Below are positions 8,650 through 17,537 of a stretch of 36,500 nt of DNA, piece by piece (position 1 is the stretch's first letter; each line of letters opens with the position of its first letter). The stretch lies in NCBI GenBank assembly GCA_030612505.1, contig JAUWNU010000009.1, positions 1 to 36,500 of the forward strand, given 5' to 3'. The position numbers were made by a program, and so were the translations under genes. The stretch comes from Methanomassiliicoccales archaeon (GTDB lineage: Archaea; Thermoplasmatota; Thermoplasmata; SG8-5). Under the pieces are notes generated by a model. The model ran no database searches and was not told the origin of the DNA. It was given only the letters and a program-made list of their open reading frames with translations.

Positions 8650-9413
8650 GCGAATTCGAGCCAAAAATTCTTGGATTCCTGTGCAATTGGTGTTCCTATG
8701 CAGGAGCAGACCTGGCCGGCGTTTCCCGGGTCCAGTATCCGCCGAATATTCGCGTGATTCGTGTTATGTGCTCCGGCAGGGTTGACCCACATTTCATATT
8801 CAAAGCATTCGAGATGGGAATAGACGGTGTGGCTGTTCTTGGATGCCACATAGGAGACTGCCATTATCAATCAGGAAATCATCAGGCAGAAAAGAAGATA
8901 GAACTCACCAGCCAGGCTTTGAAGGAAGTTGGCCTTCAGCCAGAGAGACTTCAGCTGGACTGGGTATCAGCAGCAGAGGGCCAGAGATTCGGACAGCTCA
9001 TCACCAGCTTTACTGATAAAATTCGAGAGCTTGGCCCAATCAGCGATATTCCAGATTATCAGAACAAGGCAAAGCTTGGTGGAAACATTGTTGGTGTCAC
9101 TAGATTAAGATGGCTGGTGGGAAAGGAGTATGAGATCTTCGAGAAGGGCAATGTTTACAAAGAGGAGATTGACCAGGATGAGTACAAGAACATCATGTGG
9201 CAGAACATCGAATTCGAGTTCAAGAAGGAATTAATATGCTCGGCTTTGGCTGAAGAGCCCCGGATGGTCAGGGATATCGCTGAAGAGCTGGCCCTTCCGA
9301 ATAAACTTGTTTTCGACTATATCACCGAGATGGAGAATGAAGGTAGAATTCATCTGGTGGATTTTGACGGAAATTTACCCAGATACAGATTGGCCAAGGG
9401 GGGTGAGCCCTGA
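8646..9413 (+). CDS. MvhD-like [2Fe-2S] protein fused to a C-terminal winged helix
   Basis: Residues 1-~140 are an MvhD/HdrA-partner domain with the five conserved cysteines (FLCNWC at 13/16, MCSGR at 42, GCHIGDC at 67/72). In known complexes this [2Fe-2S] protein links HdrA to an electron donor such as hydrogenase, formate dehydrogenase or Flx. Unlike the 147-residue MvhD at 21003-21446, this protein continues for ~115 more residues. The tail includes a segment (about 195-250; EEPRMVRDIAEELALPNKL ... ENEGRIHL) that reads as a winged helix-turn-helix ending in a beta-wing. It overlaps hdrA copy 1 by four bases and hdrA copy 2 by one, so it sits exactly between two large HdrA genes. The wing could bind DNA or simply dock a partner protein; the sequence does not decide. 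Confidence 0.85.
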   Translation: MSEFEPKILGFLCNWCSYAGADLAGVSRVQYPPNIRVIRVMCSGRVDPHFIFKAFEMGIDGVAVLGCHIGDCHYQSGNHQAEKKIELTSQALKEVGLQPERLQLDWVSAAEGQRFGQLITSFTDKIRELGPISDIPDYQNKAKLGGNIVGVTRLRWLVGKEYEIFEKGNVYKEEIDQDEYKNIMWQNIEFEFKKELICSALAEEPRMVRDIAEELALPNKLVFDYITEMENEGRIHLVDFDGNLPRYRLAKGGEP

Positions 9414-12412
9414 TGGACGAGAAAAAGATTGGAGCTGTACTGGTGGTAGGAGGCGGAATAGGAGGAATGCAATCCTCTCTGGACCTGGCCAATTCCGGAT
9501 TCAAGGTCTATATGCTGGACACATCACCTGCCATAGGCGGGACCATGGCCCAGCTTGACAAGACATTCCCCACCAATGATTGTTCCATGTGCATAATGGC
9601 CCCAAAACTTGTTGATGTTGGCAGGCACCCAAACATAGAATTGCTTACATACTCCGACCTGGAGGAGGTATCTGGAGAAGAGGGAAATTTCACAGTCAAG
9701 GTCAGGAAAAAGGCCAGGTATGTTGACGTGGACAAGTGCACAGGCTGCGGAGTCTGCGCAAATGAATGCCCCATCGACGCTATTTCTGGATTCAATGAAG
9801 GTCTTTCCAAACGCAGAGCAATCTATCTTGAATATCCACAGGCCGTACCACTGGCCTTCACAATTGACAGGGATAAATGTATAGGCTGCGGCCTCTGCGA
9901 GACACTTTGCCTGGCAGACGCAATTCTTTATGAGGATCAGGACCAGTTCCAGGAAATAAATGTTGGTTCCATAATTCTATGCCCGGGCTTTTCAGAGTTC
10001 GAGGCAGATGCCAAGGGTGAATATGGTCATGGGCGTTTTTCCAATGTTGTTACCAGCATAGAGTTTGAACGAATTCTCTCGGCTACTGGCCCATTTAAAG
10101 GGCATGTTCAGAGGCCCAGCGATGGTGATTTACCCGAAAAAGTGGCATTCATTCAATGTGTGGGTTCCAGGGACAGTTCCTGCGGCAATAATTATTGTTC
10201 ATCAGTGTGCTGTACCTATGCAATCAAAGAGGCGGTTATCGCCAAAGAGCATGTCAATACCATCCAGCCAACTATCTTCTTCATGGACATGAGAACCTAT
10301 GGCAAGGGTTTCGAGGAGTACTACAATCGCGCCAAAGATGATTATGGTGTGCGGTTCATAAGATGCAGAGTTCCAGAGGTCAGGGAAGACCCAGAGACAA
10401 AAAATCTCATTATCAGATACGAGAAGGAGGACGGCGAATTCATTGAAGAAGAATTTCAGCTGGTGGTCCTTTCTGTGGGTTTCGAGGCAGACCCCAGGTC
10501 TAAAGAGCTGGCTTCCCGTCTTGATATTGAATTGAACCAGTTCGGATTCTGCGACACCAGCGCACTTGCCCCTATGGACACATCGAAGCCTGGAGTCTAT
10601 GTCTGTGGAGCATTTTCAGGTCCAAAGGATATTCCAGAAACAGTTATGGAGGCCTCCGGTGCAGCAGCCAGGGCCAGCGGTAATATCTCAGCAGAGAGGT
10701 TCAGCCAGGTATCAGAAAAAGAATATCCGCCTGAGATAAATGTTGATGAGCTTCCAACAAGGATCGGGGTATTTGTCTGCAATTGCGGTATTAATATTGG
10801 TGGTTATGTGGATGTACCAGCAGTCCGGGATTATGCAAAAACCCTGCCCTGTGTGGCCTATGCCGAGGATAATTTATACACTTGCTCCCAGGACACACAA
10901 AAGAAAATAATCGAGACAATTAAAGAACACAAACTAAACAGGGTTATTGTGGCATCCTGCACACCCAGGACACATGAACCACTATTCCAGCAGACAATAA
11001 GGGAAGCAGGCCTCAACCCATACCTCTTCGAGATGGCGAATATCCGGGATCAGTGCTCCTGGGTACACATGAGCGAGCCAGAAAAAGCAACGCAAAAATC
11101 CAAAGACTTGGTAAAAATGGCTGTGGCCAAGGCGGCCCTGAGAACTCCATTGCCAACAGTTTCACTGGATGTTACCCAGAGCGCTTTGGTGGTGGGCGGA
11201 GGCCTTGCAGGAATGATATCTGCACTGGCAATAGCTGAGCAGGGTTATGAAGTATATCTGGTGGAAAAGGATGAACAACTCGGTGGAAACATGCGCCGAA
11301 TTCATTACGACCTGGAAGATATTGATGTCCAGGGGTATATGAACTCCATAATTGAGAAGGTGGAAAACAATTCGCTAATCAATGTTTACAAAGGCACAAG
11401 TATAGAGTCAATTCATGGCTTTGTTGGCAATTATAAAACATTGTTGAAGGGCGGTGCAGAGTTTGAACACGGCACTGTTATTGTGGCCATTGGTGCAGAG
11501 GAGATGAAACCCAATGAATACCTGTATGGACAGCATGAGAACATTGTTACTCAACTTGGATTCGAGGAGCTGTTCACCTCTGGCCAGAACCTCAGCGGAA
11601 AGACCATAGTGATGATCCAGTGTGTTGGCTCCAGGGATGAAAATCATGCTTATTGCAGCCGTGTTTGCTGCGCAGATGCTATCAAGAACGCCATTAAGGT
11701 CAAGGAGCAGCATCCAGATGCTAATATTTTCATACTCTACCGTGACATGAGAACCTATGGTTTCAAGGAAATTTATTATGAAAAGGCCAGAGAGATGGGC
11801 GTCATCTTTGTGAGATATGACCTGGAAGAAAAACCCAAGGTCACCATGGGCCAGGAAGGTCTGGAAATCACAGTGAAGGACCATATTCTCCGCGAAGAAC
11901 TGCTGCTTAACACGGATTTCTTGGTTCTCAGTCCGGCCATAATACCCAGGGAGGACAGTGAGGAACTGGCTAAACAATTGAAAGTGCCATTGAACTCTGA
12001 CGGTTTCTTCCTGGAAGCCCATGTAAAATTGCGACCAGTTGATTTTGCCACAGAAGGTGTTTTCCTTGCCGGTATGGCACATTCCCCAAAGACCATCACA
12101 GAAACCATTTCCCAGGCATACGCAGCGGCGGCCAGGGCCTGCACTATCATATCAAAAGACACGTTCATAACAGAAGCGACAATCGCCGAGGTCAATGATG
12201 CCAGTTGCGTCGGCTGCGGATTGTGTGTGGAGGCGTGTCCGTACTCTGCCATAGAGCTTACCGAGCAGGGAATAGCCAGCGTGAACGCGGCCCTGTGCAA
12301 AGGATGTGGATTATGCAATGCCACCTGCCGTTCTGGAGCCATCCAGCAAAGAGGCTTTGAGGACAGACAGATCCTGGCCATGATAAAGGGCTCTCTGAAC
12401 GAAGTGTTTTAG
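9413..12412 (+). CDS. hdrA: Large HdrA-like flavoprotein (double-module, 999 aa), copy 2
   Basis: The architecture matches copy 1: an N-terminal FAD unit (VGGGIGGMQSS), TFPTNDCSMCIMAPKLVDVG, two fully canonical ferredoxin motifs (CTGCGVCANECP; CIGCGLCETLC), GVFVCNCGINIGG (~452), a second FAD unit (VVGGGLAGMISA, ~589), and C-terminal CVGCGLCVEACP and CKGCGLCNATC. Long stretches are identical in protein sequence to copy 1 (for example EELAKQLKVPLNSDGFFLEA), so the two arose by duplication and may be homogenised. Its C terminus (SGAIQQRGF ... EVF) is instead closest to the third HdrA at 21631. The start overlaps the MvhD stop (TGATG) after GGGGGGTGAG. It ends the plus-strand operon and converges with gcvH 56 bp away. 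No clear terminator is visible in that gap. Confidence 0.9.
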   Translation: MDEKKIGAVLVVGGGIGGMQSSLDLANSGFKVYMLDTSPAIGGTMAQLDKTFPTNDCSMCIMAPKLVDVGRHPNIELLTYSDLEEVSGEEGNFTVKVRKKARYVDVDKCTGCGVCANECPIDAISGFNEGLSKRRAIYLEYPQAVPLAFTIDRDKCIGCGLCETLCLADAILYEDQDQFQEINVGSIILCPGFSEFEADAKGEYGHGRFSNVVTSIEFERILSATGPFKGHVQRPSDGDLPEKVAFIQCVGSRDSSCGNNYCSSVCCTYAIKEAVIAKEHVNTIQPTIFFMDMRTYGKGFEEYYNRAKDDYGVRFIRCRVPEVREDPETKNLIIRYEKEDGEFIEEEFQLVVLSVGFEADPRSKELASRLDIELNQFGFCDTSALAPMDTSKPGVYVCGAFSGPKDIPETVMEASGAAARASGNISAERFSQVSEKEYPPEINVDELPTRIGVFVCNCGINIGGYVDVPAVRDYAKTLPCVAYAEDNLYTCSQDTQKKIIETIKEHKLNRVIVASCTPRTHEPLFQQTIREAGLNPYLFEMANIRDQCSWVHMSEPEKATQKSKDLVKMAVAKAALRTPLPTVSLDVTQSALVVGGGLAGMISALAIAEQGYEVYLVEKDEQLGGNMRRIHYDLEDIDVQGYMNSIIEKVENNSLINVYKGTSIESIHGFVGNYKTLLKGGAEFEHGTVIVAIGAEEMKPNEYLYGQHENIVTQLGFEELFTSGQNLSGKTIVMIQCVGSRDENHAYCSRVCCADAIKNAIKVKEQHPDANIFILYRDMRTYGFKEIYYEKAREMGVIFVRYDLEEKPKVTMGQEGLEITVKDHILREELLLNTDFLVLSPAIIPREDSEELAKQLKVPLNSDGFFLEAHVKLRPVDFATEGVFLAGMAHSPKTITETISQAYAAAARACTIISKDTFITEATIAEVNDASCVGCGLCVEACPYSAIELTEQGIASVNAALCKGCGLCNATCRSGAIQQRGFEDRQILAMIKGSLNEVF

Positions 12413-12468
12413 AAATATTGCCCAGACAAGCTAGGGTTCAGTAAATGTCCAATAATATCAATGCCAGA

Positions 12469-12903
12469 TTACTGCTTTTTATTCTCTATGTCTGCGACTT
12501 CCTTCTTGACGAAATCAGGAACTGCTGCCCCGTGGAATAGGTTGGCCAGCTCTCCGTCCTTGTCAGAGGGCTTTAATTTCATTATCCATCCTTCTCCATA
12601 GGAATCCTTGTTTATGAGCATGGGGTCGTCCTCAAGTTCCTCATTGACCTCTAGTATTTCGCCTGACAGTGGGGATACGAACTTTCCTACCCATTTTGCA
12701 GACTGGATCTTTCCACAAGTCTCACCCTGTTCCACGTCATCCCCCTCAAATGGAAGGTCGATGTATGTAGTGTCACCTGAGTTCTTCTGGTAAAAATCGC
12801 TCATTCCCACAAGAACAGTTCCGTCACCAGAAACCTTGACCCATGCATGTTCCTTGTGATAGTACAAATCCTCTGGCATATTGTATCCTTCGATGTCTGT
12901 CAT
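12469..12903 (-). CDS. gcvH: GcvH-like lipoyl-carrier protein (possible LbpA-type)
   Basis: This is a lipoyl-domain protein of 144 residues starting at ATG 12903, which follows GAGGAATAAAC; the upstream ATG at 12963 has less support. The fold pattern of H protein is clear: DLYYHKEHAWVKV, GDTTYIDLPFEGDDVEQGE, SPLSGEILEVNEELEDDP, and YGEGW. Lysine 70 in IQSAKWVGKF is the predicted lipoylation site; the usual ESVKA has become QSAKW. No gcvP or gcvT lies in the window. Instead the protein is the last gene of a train carrying its own lipoyl-assembly genes (ligase, two radical SAM, flavoprotein) and Hdr subunits. Orphan GcvH-like LbpA proteins that serve sHdr systems are known in sulfur oxidisers. 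A role here as a dithiol/disulfide carrier for HdrB is inference; ordinary glycine cleavage with gcvPT elsewhere is the alternative. Confidence 0.88.
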   Translation of the reverse strand: MTDIEGYNMPEDLYYHKEHAWVKVSGDGTVLVGMSDFYQKNSGDTTYIDLPFEGDDVEQGETCGKIQSAKWVGKFVSPLSGEILEVNEELEDDPMLINKDSYGEGWIMKLKPSDKDGELANLFHGAAVPDFVKKEVADIENKKQ

Positions 12904-12953
12904 GTTTATTCCTCTACTGGCGGTAATATAATATGTATTATTAAGTTTTTGAT

Positions 12954-13982
12954 TTACTGCCACAGTTGTGATTTTATCAGTTCGATGTCCTCTTCCTCCG
13001 GTGTGAAGGCATAATTTCTTATTTCAGGACCAGGCACACAGTTTGCATATGGCCGGTTGCACGCAACCTCCCCGTCCCTCCCTGGGCAGCCGCTGGTGCG
13101 GAAGGGGTTTCCCTGGGCCATGATATTGTCCAGTTCCTGTTGGTTCAGGCCGAAGCTGACCAAGTTTCCAGAATCATCGAATGAGAAGGATGTTATTCTG
13201 GAAATATCCCTGTCAATAAGGTATCTGGCAAGCTGAACTCTTCTGTATTGACCAATAGGTGGCTGTGGATGCTCTGCCAAAAAAGAATCATGTTCTGGAA
13301 AGAATGAAAAAAGATGTGTGTATCCGCCCATGTCGCGGACTCTCTGGATGACCTTTATAATCTGCTGTTCGGTTTCACCGAGGCCCACAATGAGATGTGC
13401 GCCTGCCATATCCTTGCCAAACACCTCTATTGAATCTTCAAGGCATTTCCAATAGGTTTCCCATTTGTGTGGGCCTCCTACTCCCCGGCCTCTGAATTTC
13501 TCGAATAGTTCTGGGGTGGCGCAATCTATTGCCACGCCTATCATGTCAGCCCCATCAGCTTTGTATCTGATTAAGTCGTCCTTGGTGAGGATGGTAGGGG
13601 CTATCAAAAGGGACACTGGAATGTCCAGTTTGTCCCTAAGTTTCCTGGTTATCTCGGAAGTATCTTTGACAGACTTTCTGTTGGTGACCATGGAGATGCA
13701 TATCCTCTTGACCCGGTTCCCGCTGGCAGACATCTGCTCTATCATGCCATCAAGGCTGTATGTGGGCCAGCCCACCCTGATAAAGCTCTTGTCCTCATAG
13801 GCTCCCTGACGCTTCATTGACAGACCGCAGTATGCACAGCTGCCTGCACATCCACTATCATATGTCAGAAGCACATTGATGCAGGGAGATGTGGCGTTCC
13901 TGTAGAAACGTCCTCTTTTGAGGTCCATAGTCATGGCAGCAGCCAGGCTTGTTCTCAAATATTCCGGTGATTCGCCAGACAT
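12954..13982 (-). CDS. Radical SAM protein, LipS1/LipS2-type lipoyl synthase component (A)
   Basis: This 342-residue radical SAM enzyme has the SAM-cluster motif CAGSCAYC. A cysteine-rich C terminus (SGCPGRDGEVACNRPYANC) probably binds an auxiliary iron-sulfur cluster. The ATG at 13982, preceded by GGGAGG and overlapping the upstream stop as TAATG, replaces the longer ORF-track start. The upstream neighbour is a second radical SAM protein, the downstream neighbour is gcvH, and a lipoate ligase and a flavoprotein belong to the same run. That gene set matches the two-component archaeal lipoyl synthase described in Thermococcus and the LipS1/LipS2 pair of sulfur oxidisers, in which the two enzymes together insert both sulfurs into an octanoyl-lysine. 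I cannot say from sequence which of the two is LipS1 and which LipS2. Confidence 0.75.
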   Translation of the reverse strand: MSGESPEYLRTSLAAAMTMDLKRGRFYRNATSPCINVLLTYDSGCAGSCAYCGLSMKRQGAYEDKSFIRVGWPTYSLDGMIEQMSASGNRVKRICISMVTNRKSVKDTSEITRKLRDKLDIPVSLLIAPTILTKDDLIRYKADGADMIGVAIDCATPELFEKFRGRGVGGPHKWETYWKCLEDSIEVFGKDMAGAHLIVGLGETEQQIIKVIQRVRDMGGYTHLFSFFPEHDSFLAEHPQPPIGQYRRVQLARYLIDRDISRITSFSFDDSGNLVSFGLNQQELDNIMAQGNPFRTSGCPGRDGEVACNRPYANCVPGPEIRNYAFTPEEEDIELIKSQLWQ

Positions 13983-14923
13983 TATTTTACCTCCCTGATG
14001 TTCAAGGGAACAGAGCAGCATGTTCCCTGCCACTCCACATCCAATCCATAATTTTGCGCCTTATTTATAGCTTCATCTGATGGAAGGGCTATCCTGTTCA
14101 CCCCACAGTCTACGGCCAATATGCAAGTCTCTGGGTTACTTCTATCCCTGGCGCATCCCAATGATATCTGCACATCAGGCATCTCTATGCGCACTGTAGC
14201 AATAATCCTGGCAATATCTTCGGGAGCCGGCGGGGTAACATTTTCCATGGGCGTTCCTTTCAGGGGCATGAGCGATACTATTACAACTGATTCTGGCTCG
14301 AAATTTTTAATGATCTGGATGGCCTCATATTCTCCTCTTATATTTCCATAGTCCAGACCCACGACTATGTGCGGAGCAACAGGTAGATCGGCCTCTCTCA
14401 GGGCACTCAGGGTTTTAACTATCTCGTCTGTGCCGAAGTCCAGCTTGAGCACCTTTTTCATGGTATCATCATCACCTATCACATCCAGCATTACCTGGTC
14501 AATTCCAGCATCCTTCATTCTCCTGGCCGTTTCCAGGTCTATCATTCCGCCGTGGACCGATATGTGAAGGCCGGTCTCCTCCTTCACTGTCTTTATTGCC
14601 CCTAGGAATTCATCCCACGGGAGTGTGCCATCCTCACTGAAACCACCGGTGATCAGGCAGCCAATATCCCCTCTGCTCTCAATGTTTCGGCAGGTTTTTA
14701 TTAAATCTTCAGGGGTGGTGGCATGAATCATTGGCTCAAGCAGCTTTGCTTTGCAGTGGTCACATTGGAGCTCACATCTATCTCCGGTGATGGATATTGC
14801 CGGATATTTTCCCCATTTTCCGTAATATCTGAACATTCCTGGGTGATAAAAAGCAATCTTCTTACCGAACCTCTCCCAGGAGATGGACCTTGCCTTTGCC
14901 ATCAATTCTTCAATATCAATCAT
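13982..14923 (-). CDS. Radical SAM protein, LipS1/LipS2-type lipoyl synthase component (B)
   Basis: This 313-residue radical SAM protein has the CELQCDHC motif near residue 50, a glycine-rich region (LITGGF), and a cysteine-containing C-terminal part (SLGCARDRSNPETCILAVDC, later GTCC) reminiscent of the biotin-synthase-like group. It is the partner of component A, whose start overlaps its stop by one base. Its own start overlaps the flavoprotein gene by eight bases and follows GGGAG. By context it is the second half of a two-protein lipoyl synthase that thiolates octanoylated GcvH. No classical single-chain LipA is visible, which fits. Alternative radical SAM functions cannot be excluded on sequence alone. 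Confidence 0.75.
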   Translation of the reverse strand: MIDIEELMAKARSISWERFGKKIAFYHPGMFRYYGKWGKYPAISITGDRCELQCDHCKAKLLEPMIHATTPEDLIKTCRNIESRGDIGCLITGGFSEDGTLPWDEFLGAIKTVKEETGLHISVHGGMIDLETARRMKDAGIDQVMLDVIGDDDTMKKVLKLDFGTDEIVKTLSALREADLPVAPHIVVGLDYGNIRGEYEAIQIIKNFEPESVVIVSLMPLKGTPMENVTPPAPEDIARIIATVRIEMPDVQISLGCARDRSNPETCILAVDCGVNRIALPSDEAINKAQNYGLDVEWQGTCCSVPLNIREVK

Positions 14924-15974
14924 GGTAATACTCCCTGAATGCCACCCAGCATTTTTTTATTACGGTGTCCAGCTCATCCCAGCGAGATTCCAATATCCGG
15001 CGCTTCTCCAATGCATTTTGAAGGGTCTGGCCGTATATCATCTGCCATTCTTTCTCATAGGCCTTCAGGCGGCCCAGGTCATCCTCATCAATTGCCCTGG
15101 CTGCAGCCTTTCCTGCCATTTTTCCGCACATCACGGCCTGGGTTATTCCGCCACCAGTTATGGCATCGGTATGTCCTGCTGCATCGCCCACCAGCAGAAT
15201 ATTCTCCTTGACCGTGTTCAGGGGCCCTCCCACCGGGATAGGGCCAGCTGTCAAGGAAACTGGGCTGTTTTTGACCTTGCCTTGCCCTTCCAGCTCTTTA
15301 ATGAAATCGTCCAAGAGGGCACGCAACTGCCTGCCAGTTCCATTGGGTGAACCTGATTTAATGCCAATGCCCACATTAGCCACATCACGCTTGGGAAACA
15401 GCCAACCATAGCCCCCAATGAATTTGGAATCGAAAAATATCTCTGTGAAATCCTGGGGGGCTGTCAAAGGCAGCGTACACTGCAAGCCGCTGACGAATTC
15501 CGTATTAATGCTCCCTATCCATTTACCCACAACAGAATTTGGACCGTCTGCACCCACTATCACCTTGGGTGAAACAATTATGTCCTTATCTCCCTGCCTG
15601 AGATACACTTCATCGCCAGCCTTTGAAACGCATAGGGTCTCTGTCATTATCTCAGCACCTTTCTCTTTTGCATTGCTGGCCAAGGCCTTGTCAAAAGCAT
15701 CCCTGTTCAGAATATATCCTGGTGAACTGGTCTCTACTATCTCGCCATCTGGAAGATGCGTTATCATTGATTCTATCTTCTGGGAAATGACATCAGTGGA
15801 AACACCTGATTCTGCCAGCAGCATCTTGGGAATATATTCTGCGCACTGGACTGGCAGCCCTATTTCTTTTCGTTTCTCCACCATTAACACACGACAGCCA
15901 GCTTTCGCTGCCTCCAATGCAGCCGAGGAACCCGCAGGACCGGCACCAACAACAAGCACATCATATTGTGACAT
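14916..15974 (-). CDS. Geranylgeranyl-reductase-family FAD oxidoreductase (LipT-like)
   Basis: This 352-residue flavoprotein opens with a dinucleotide-binding motif (VVGAGPAGSSAALEAAKAG) followed by the family's PVQCAE signature around residue 40. A second FAD motif (ILLVGDAAGHTDAITGGGI) sits near residue 270. The family usually reduces isoprenoid chains of archaeal lipids. Here the gene lies between the lipoate ligase (14-bp overlap) and the radical SAM pair (8-bp overlap). Members in this position next to lipS genes have been named LipT and are thought to supply electrons for lipoyl assembly. I prefer that role from context; a lipid reductase caught in the operon is the alternative. The start at 15974 follows GGAGGGTG. 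Confidence 0.75.
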   Translation of the reverse strand: MSQYDVLVVGAGPAGSSAALEAAKAGCRVLMVEKRKEIGLPVQCAEYIPKMLLAESGVSTDVISQKIESMITHLPDGEIVETSSPGYILNRDAFDKALASNAKEKGAEIMTETLCVSKAGDEVYLRQGDKDIIVSPKVIVGADGPNSVVGKWIGSINTEFVSGLQCTLPLTAPQDFTEIFFDSKFIGGYGWLFPKRDVANVGIGIKSGSPNGTGRQLRALLDDFIKELEGQGKVKNSPVSLTAGPIPVGGPLNTVKENILLVGDAAGHTDAITGGGITQAVMCGKMAGKAAARAIDEDDLGRLKAYEKEWQMIYGQTLQNALEKRRILESRWDELDTVIKKCWVAFREYYHD

Positions 15975-17520
15975 CCAGCACCCTCCTCAATAGTTTGAGA
16001 TTAACTTCAGTTTGATTCTCAAATTTTCCCACATAGGCATTTTCTTCCTTTCCCATTTCATAGCATGTTGTGCTGTCAATGTCAAGTAATATGGCAGGTA
16101 GGCCTGAAAACTCAAAATCCTCAATGTGTTTGGCATAGAAGGCATCGCAGCAGCATCCAATATATGATGAAGCTCCCTGACCCTTCAGTATTTCGATGGT
16201 TTCAATAAGATGCTCGAAGCTCTGGATGGTCATAACCTCCATATTTTTCGCAATTCCCAGGGCATAGGCATCGCTGATGCTGCACTCGCCGCATTCGGCA
16301 CAGCCATCTTTGTATCTCCAGCCGCAGTCTAAAGACTTTGAACAATATGGCAGAAGAAGGTGCTGGGGCGCTTTCTCGAGTACGCCAGCGAAGGTGTCGT
16401 TAACAACATTGATACGATTAGCTAGATGCAGTGGGATGCCGAGTCTAGCAATCTCCATCTTTTCGAGACCCTTGGATATGGCCGCCACAAAATCAGATGG
16501 TTCGATACCAGGTATCTGACAATCATTTTTATCGAAAAAGCTGGTGATCTTCTGCTTGATAACTGAAATGTCTGCCTTGATGTCTTTCAACTCTGCTTCG
16601 AGGTCGAATATCGCCCTCATTGGGAATGTAAAGAAATCGCCGGTGATGAGAACACTCTGGATGCGTTCCTGCCGTAGGTTTACCATCATGGAACTTCTGA
16701 TGATGCCGCCCTTTGTCTTGTGAACCGAGTCCACCACAGCTTGCTCACCCTTGGGACGTTTTATCTTGTTTATCCAGTCATCTGATTTGAAATAATTCTT
16801 TCTATCATTGAACATGATTTTCTCATGATCTGTCAATCCGCCATCTTCCAGAGTTATTTTGAAGCATCTCTCGAAGCTGCTCTTTAATATCTCTTTCAGT
16901 TTAGGAAGTTCGGGAACAATATCCATCTCCCATTTCAGACAGGTTACCCTTTCTCTTGCCGATGCCAGCTCTTTGGCTTTCAATTTTTCAATGGGAACTC
17001 TAAGGGCCCGAAGCATGGAATCCACGTCAAAGTCCACCAGTAGAGTACCCTGAAAGAGAATGGCTCCGCCTTCCTCTGTGCCGCCGGTTCCGGAGATTTT
17101 TCTACCGTCAACCTCTATGTCATTTCTTGGCCTGAAGGAAGCCTGAATTCCCATCTCCCCCAGCGCCTGGATGACTGGTTCACAGATCCTCTCAAAAAGA
17201 GCGGTATTTGGCAGCCCTGCATCAATGGATGATTTATGGCAAATGACCTCCCAGCCTATCTGGGTCTGGTCAAAGAATATGGCCCCGCCGCCGGTTATTC
17301 TTCGATTTATCTCAATTTCATTTTCCAGGCAATATTTCAGCCTGGCTTCCTGGTCAACGCTCTGATTGAAGCCAACAAGAACAGCAGGGCGGCTGAACTG
17401 CATTAACCTGATGGTATCTGGAGATATATCTTTGGCCCTTGATTCAAGCAACACTTCGTCCAGAGCCATATTATCGGAGGCATTAAGTATGCCAGTGTCA
17501 AGAAACCTCCATTTTGACAT
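15961..17520 (-). CDS. lplA: Lipoate/octanoate-protein ligase fused to DUF116
   Basis: Residues 1-~240 form an LplA catalytic domain: RRITGGGAIFFDQ is the ligase signature and the lysine in GRKISGTGG is the predicted substrate-contacting residue. About residues 240-340 look like the accessory C-terminal/LplB-type domain. The last ~175 residues are a DUF116 domain, rich in cysteine (PYCSKSLDCGW, GCAECGEC, GCCCDAF, TTCYE), likely to bind metal or an iron-sulfur cluster. The whole protein (519 residues) is well above the usual ~250-340 of lipoate ligases. ATG 17520 is preferred over 17538 because GGGTGGAG precedes it, and a TATA-like box lies at the right distance for an internal transcript. It overlaps the flavoprotein gene by 14 bases. 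It should attach lipoate or octanoate to the GcvH encoded downstream. The role of DUF116 is unknown. Confidence 0.85.
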   Translation of the reverse strand: MSKWRFLDTGILNASDNMALDEVLLESRAKDISPDTIRLMQFSRPAVLVGFNQSVDQEARLKYCLENEIEINRRITGGGAIFFDQTQIGWEVICHKSSIDAGLPNTALFERICEPVIQALGEMGIQASFRPRNDIEVDGRKISGTGGTEEGGAILFQGTLLVDFDVDSMLRALRVPIEKLKAKELASARERVTCLKWEMDIVPELPKLKEILKSSFERCFKITLEDGGLTDHEKIMFNDRKNYFKSDDWINKIKRPKGEQAVVDSVHKTKGGIIRSSMMVNLRQERIQSVLITGDFFTFPMRAIFDLEAELKDIKADISVIKQKITSFFDKNDCQIPGIEPSDFVAAISKGLEKMEIARLGIPLHLANRINVVNDTFAGVLEKAPQHLLLPYCSKSLDCGWRYKDGCAECGECSISDAYALGIAKNMEVMTIQSFEHLIETIEILKGQGASSYIGCCCDAFYAKHIEDFEFSGLPAILLDIDSTTCYEMGKEENAYVGKFENQTEVNLKLLRRVLDVTI

Positions 17521-17537
17521 GCTCCACCCAATGTTCA

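Noticed and set aside
11408-12082. 224-aa minus-strand ORF inside hdrA copy 2
   Set aside because: It is the antisense shadow of a clearly coding HdrA frame with conserved motifs; no recognisable domain and no start signal.
12413-12468. Transcription terminator between convergent hdrA and gcvH
   Set aside because: Neither a stable hairpin nor a clear T-run in the right orientation could be recognised in the 56 bp.
12469-12903. Glycine cleavage operon
   Set aside because: Only an H-like protein is present; no P, T or L protein genes are seen in the window.
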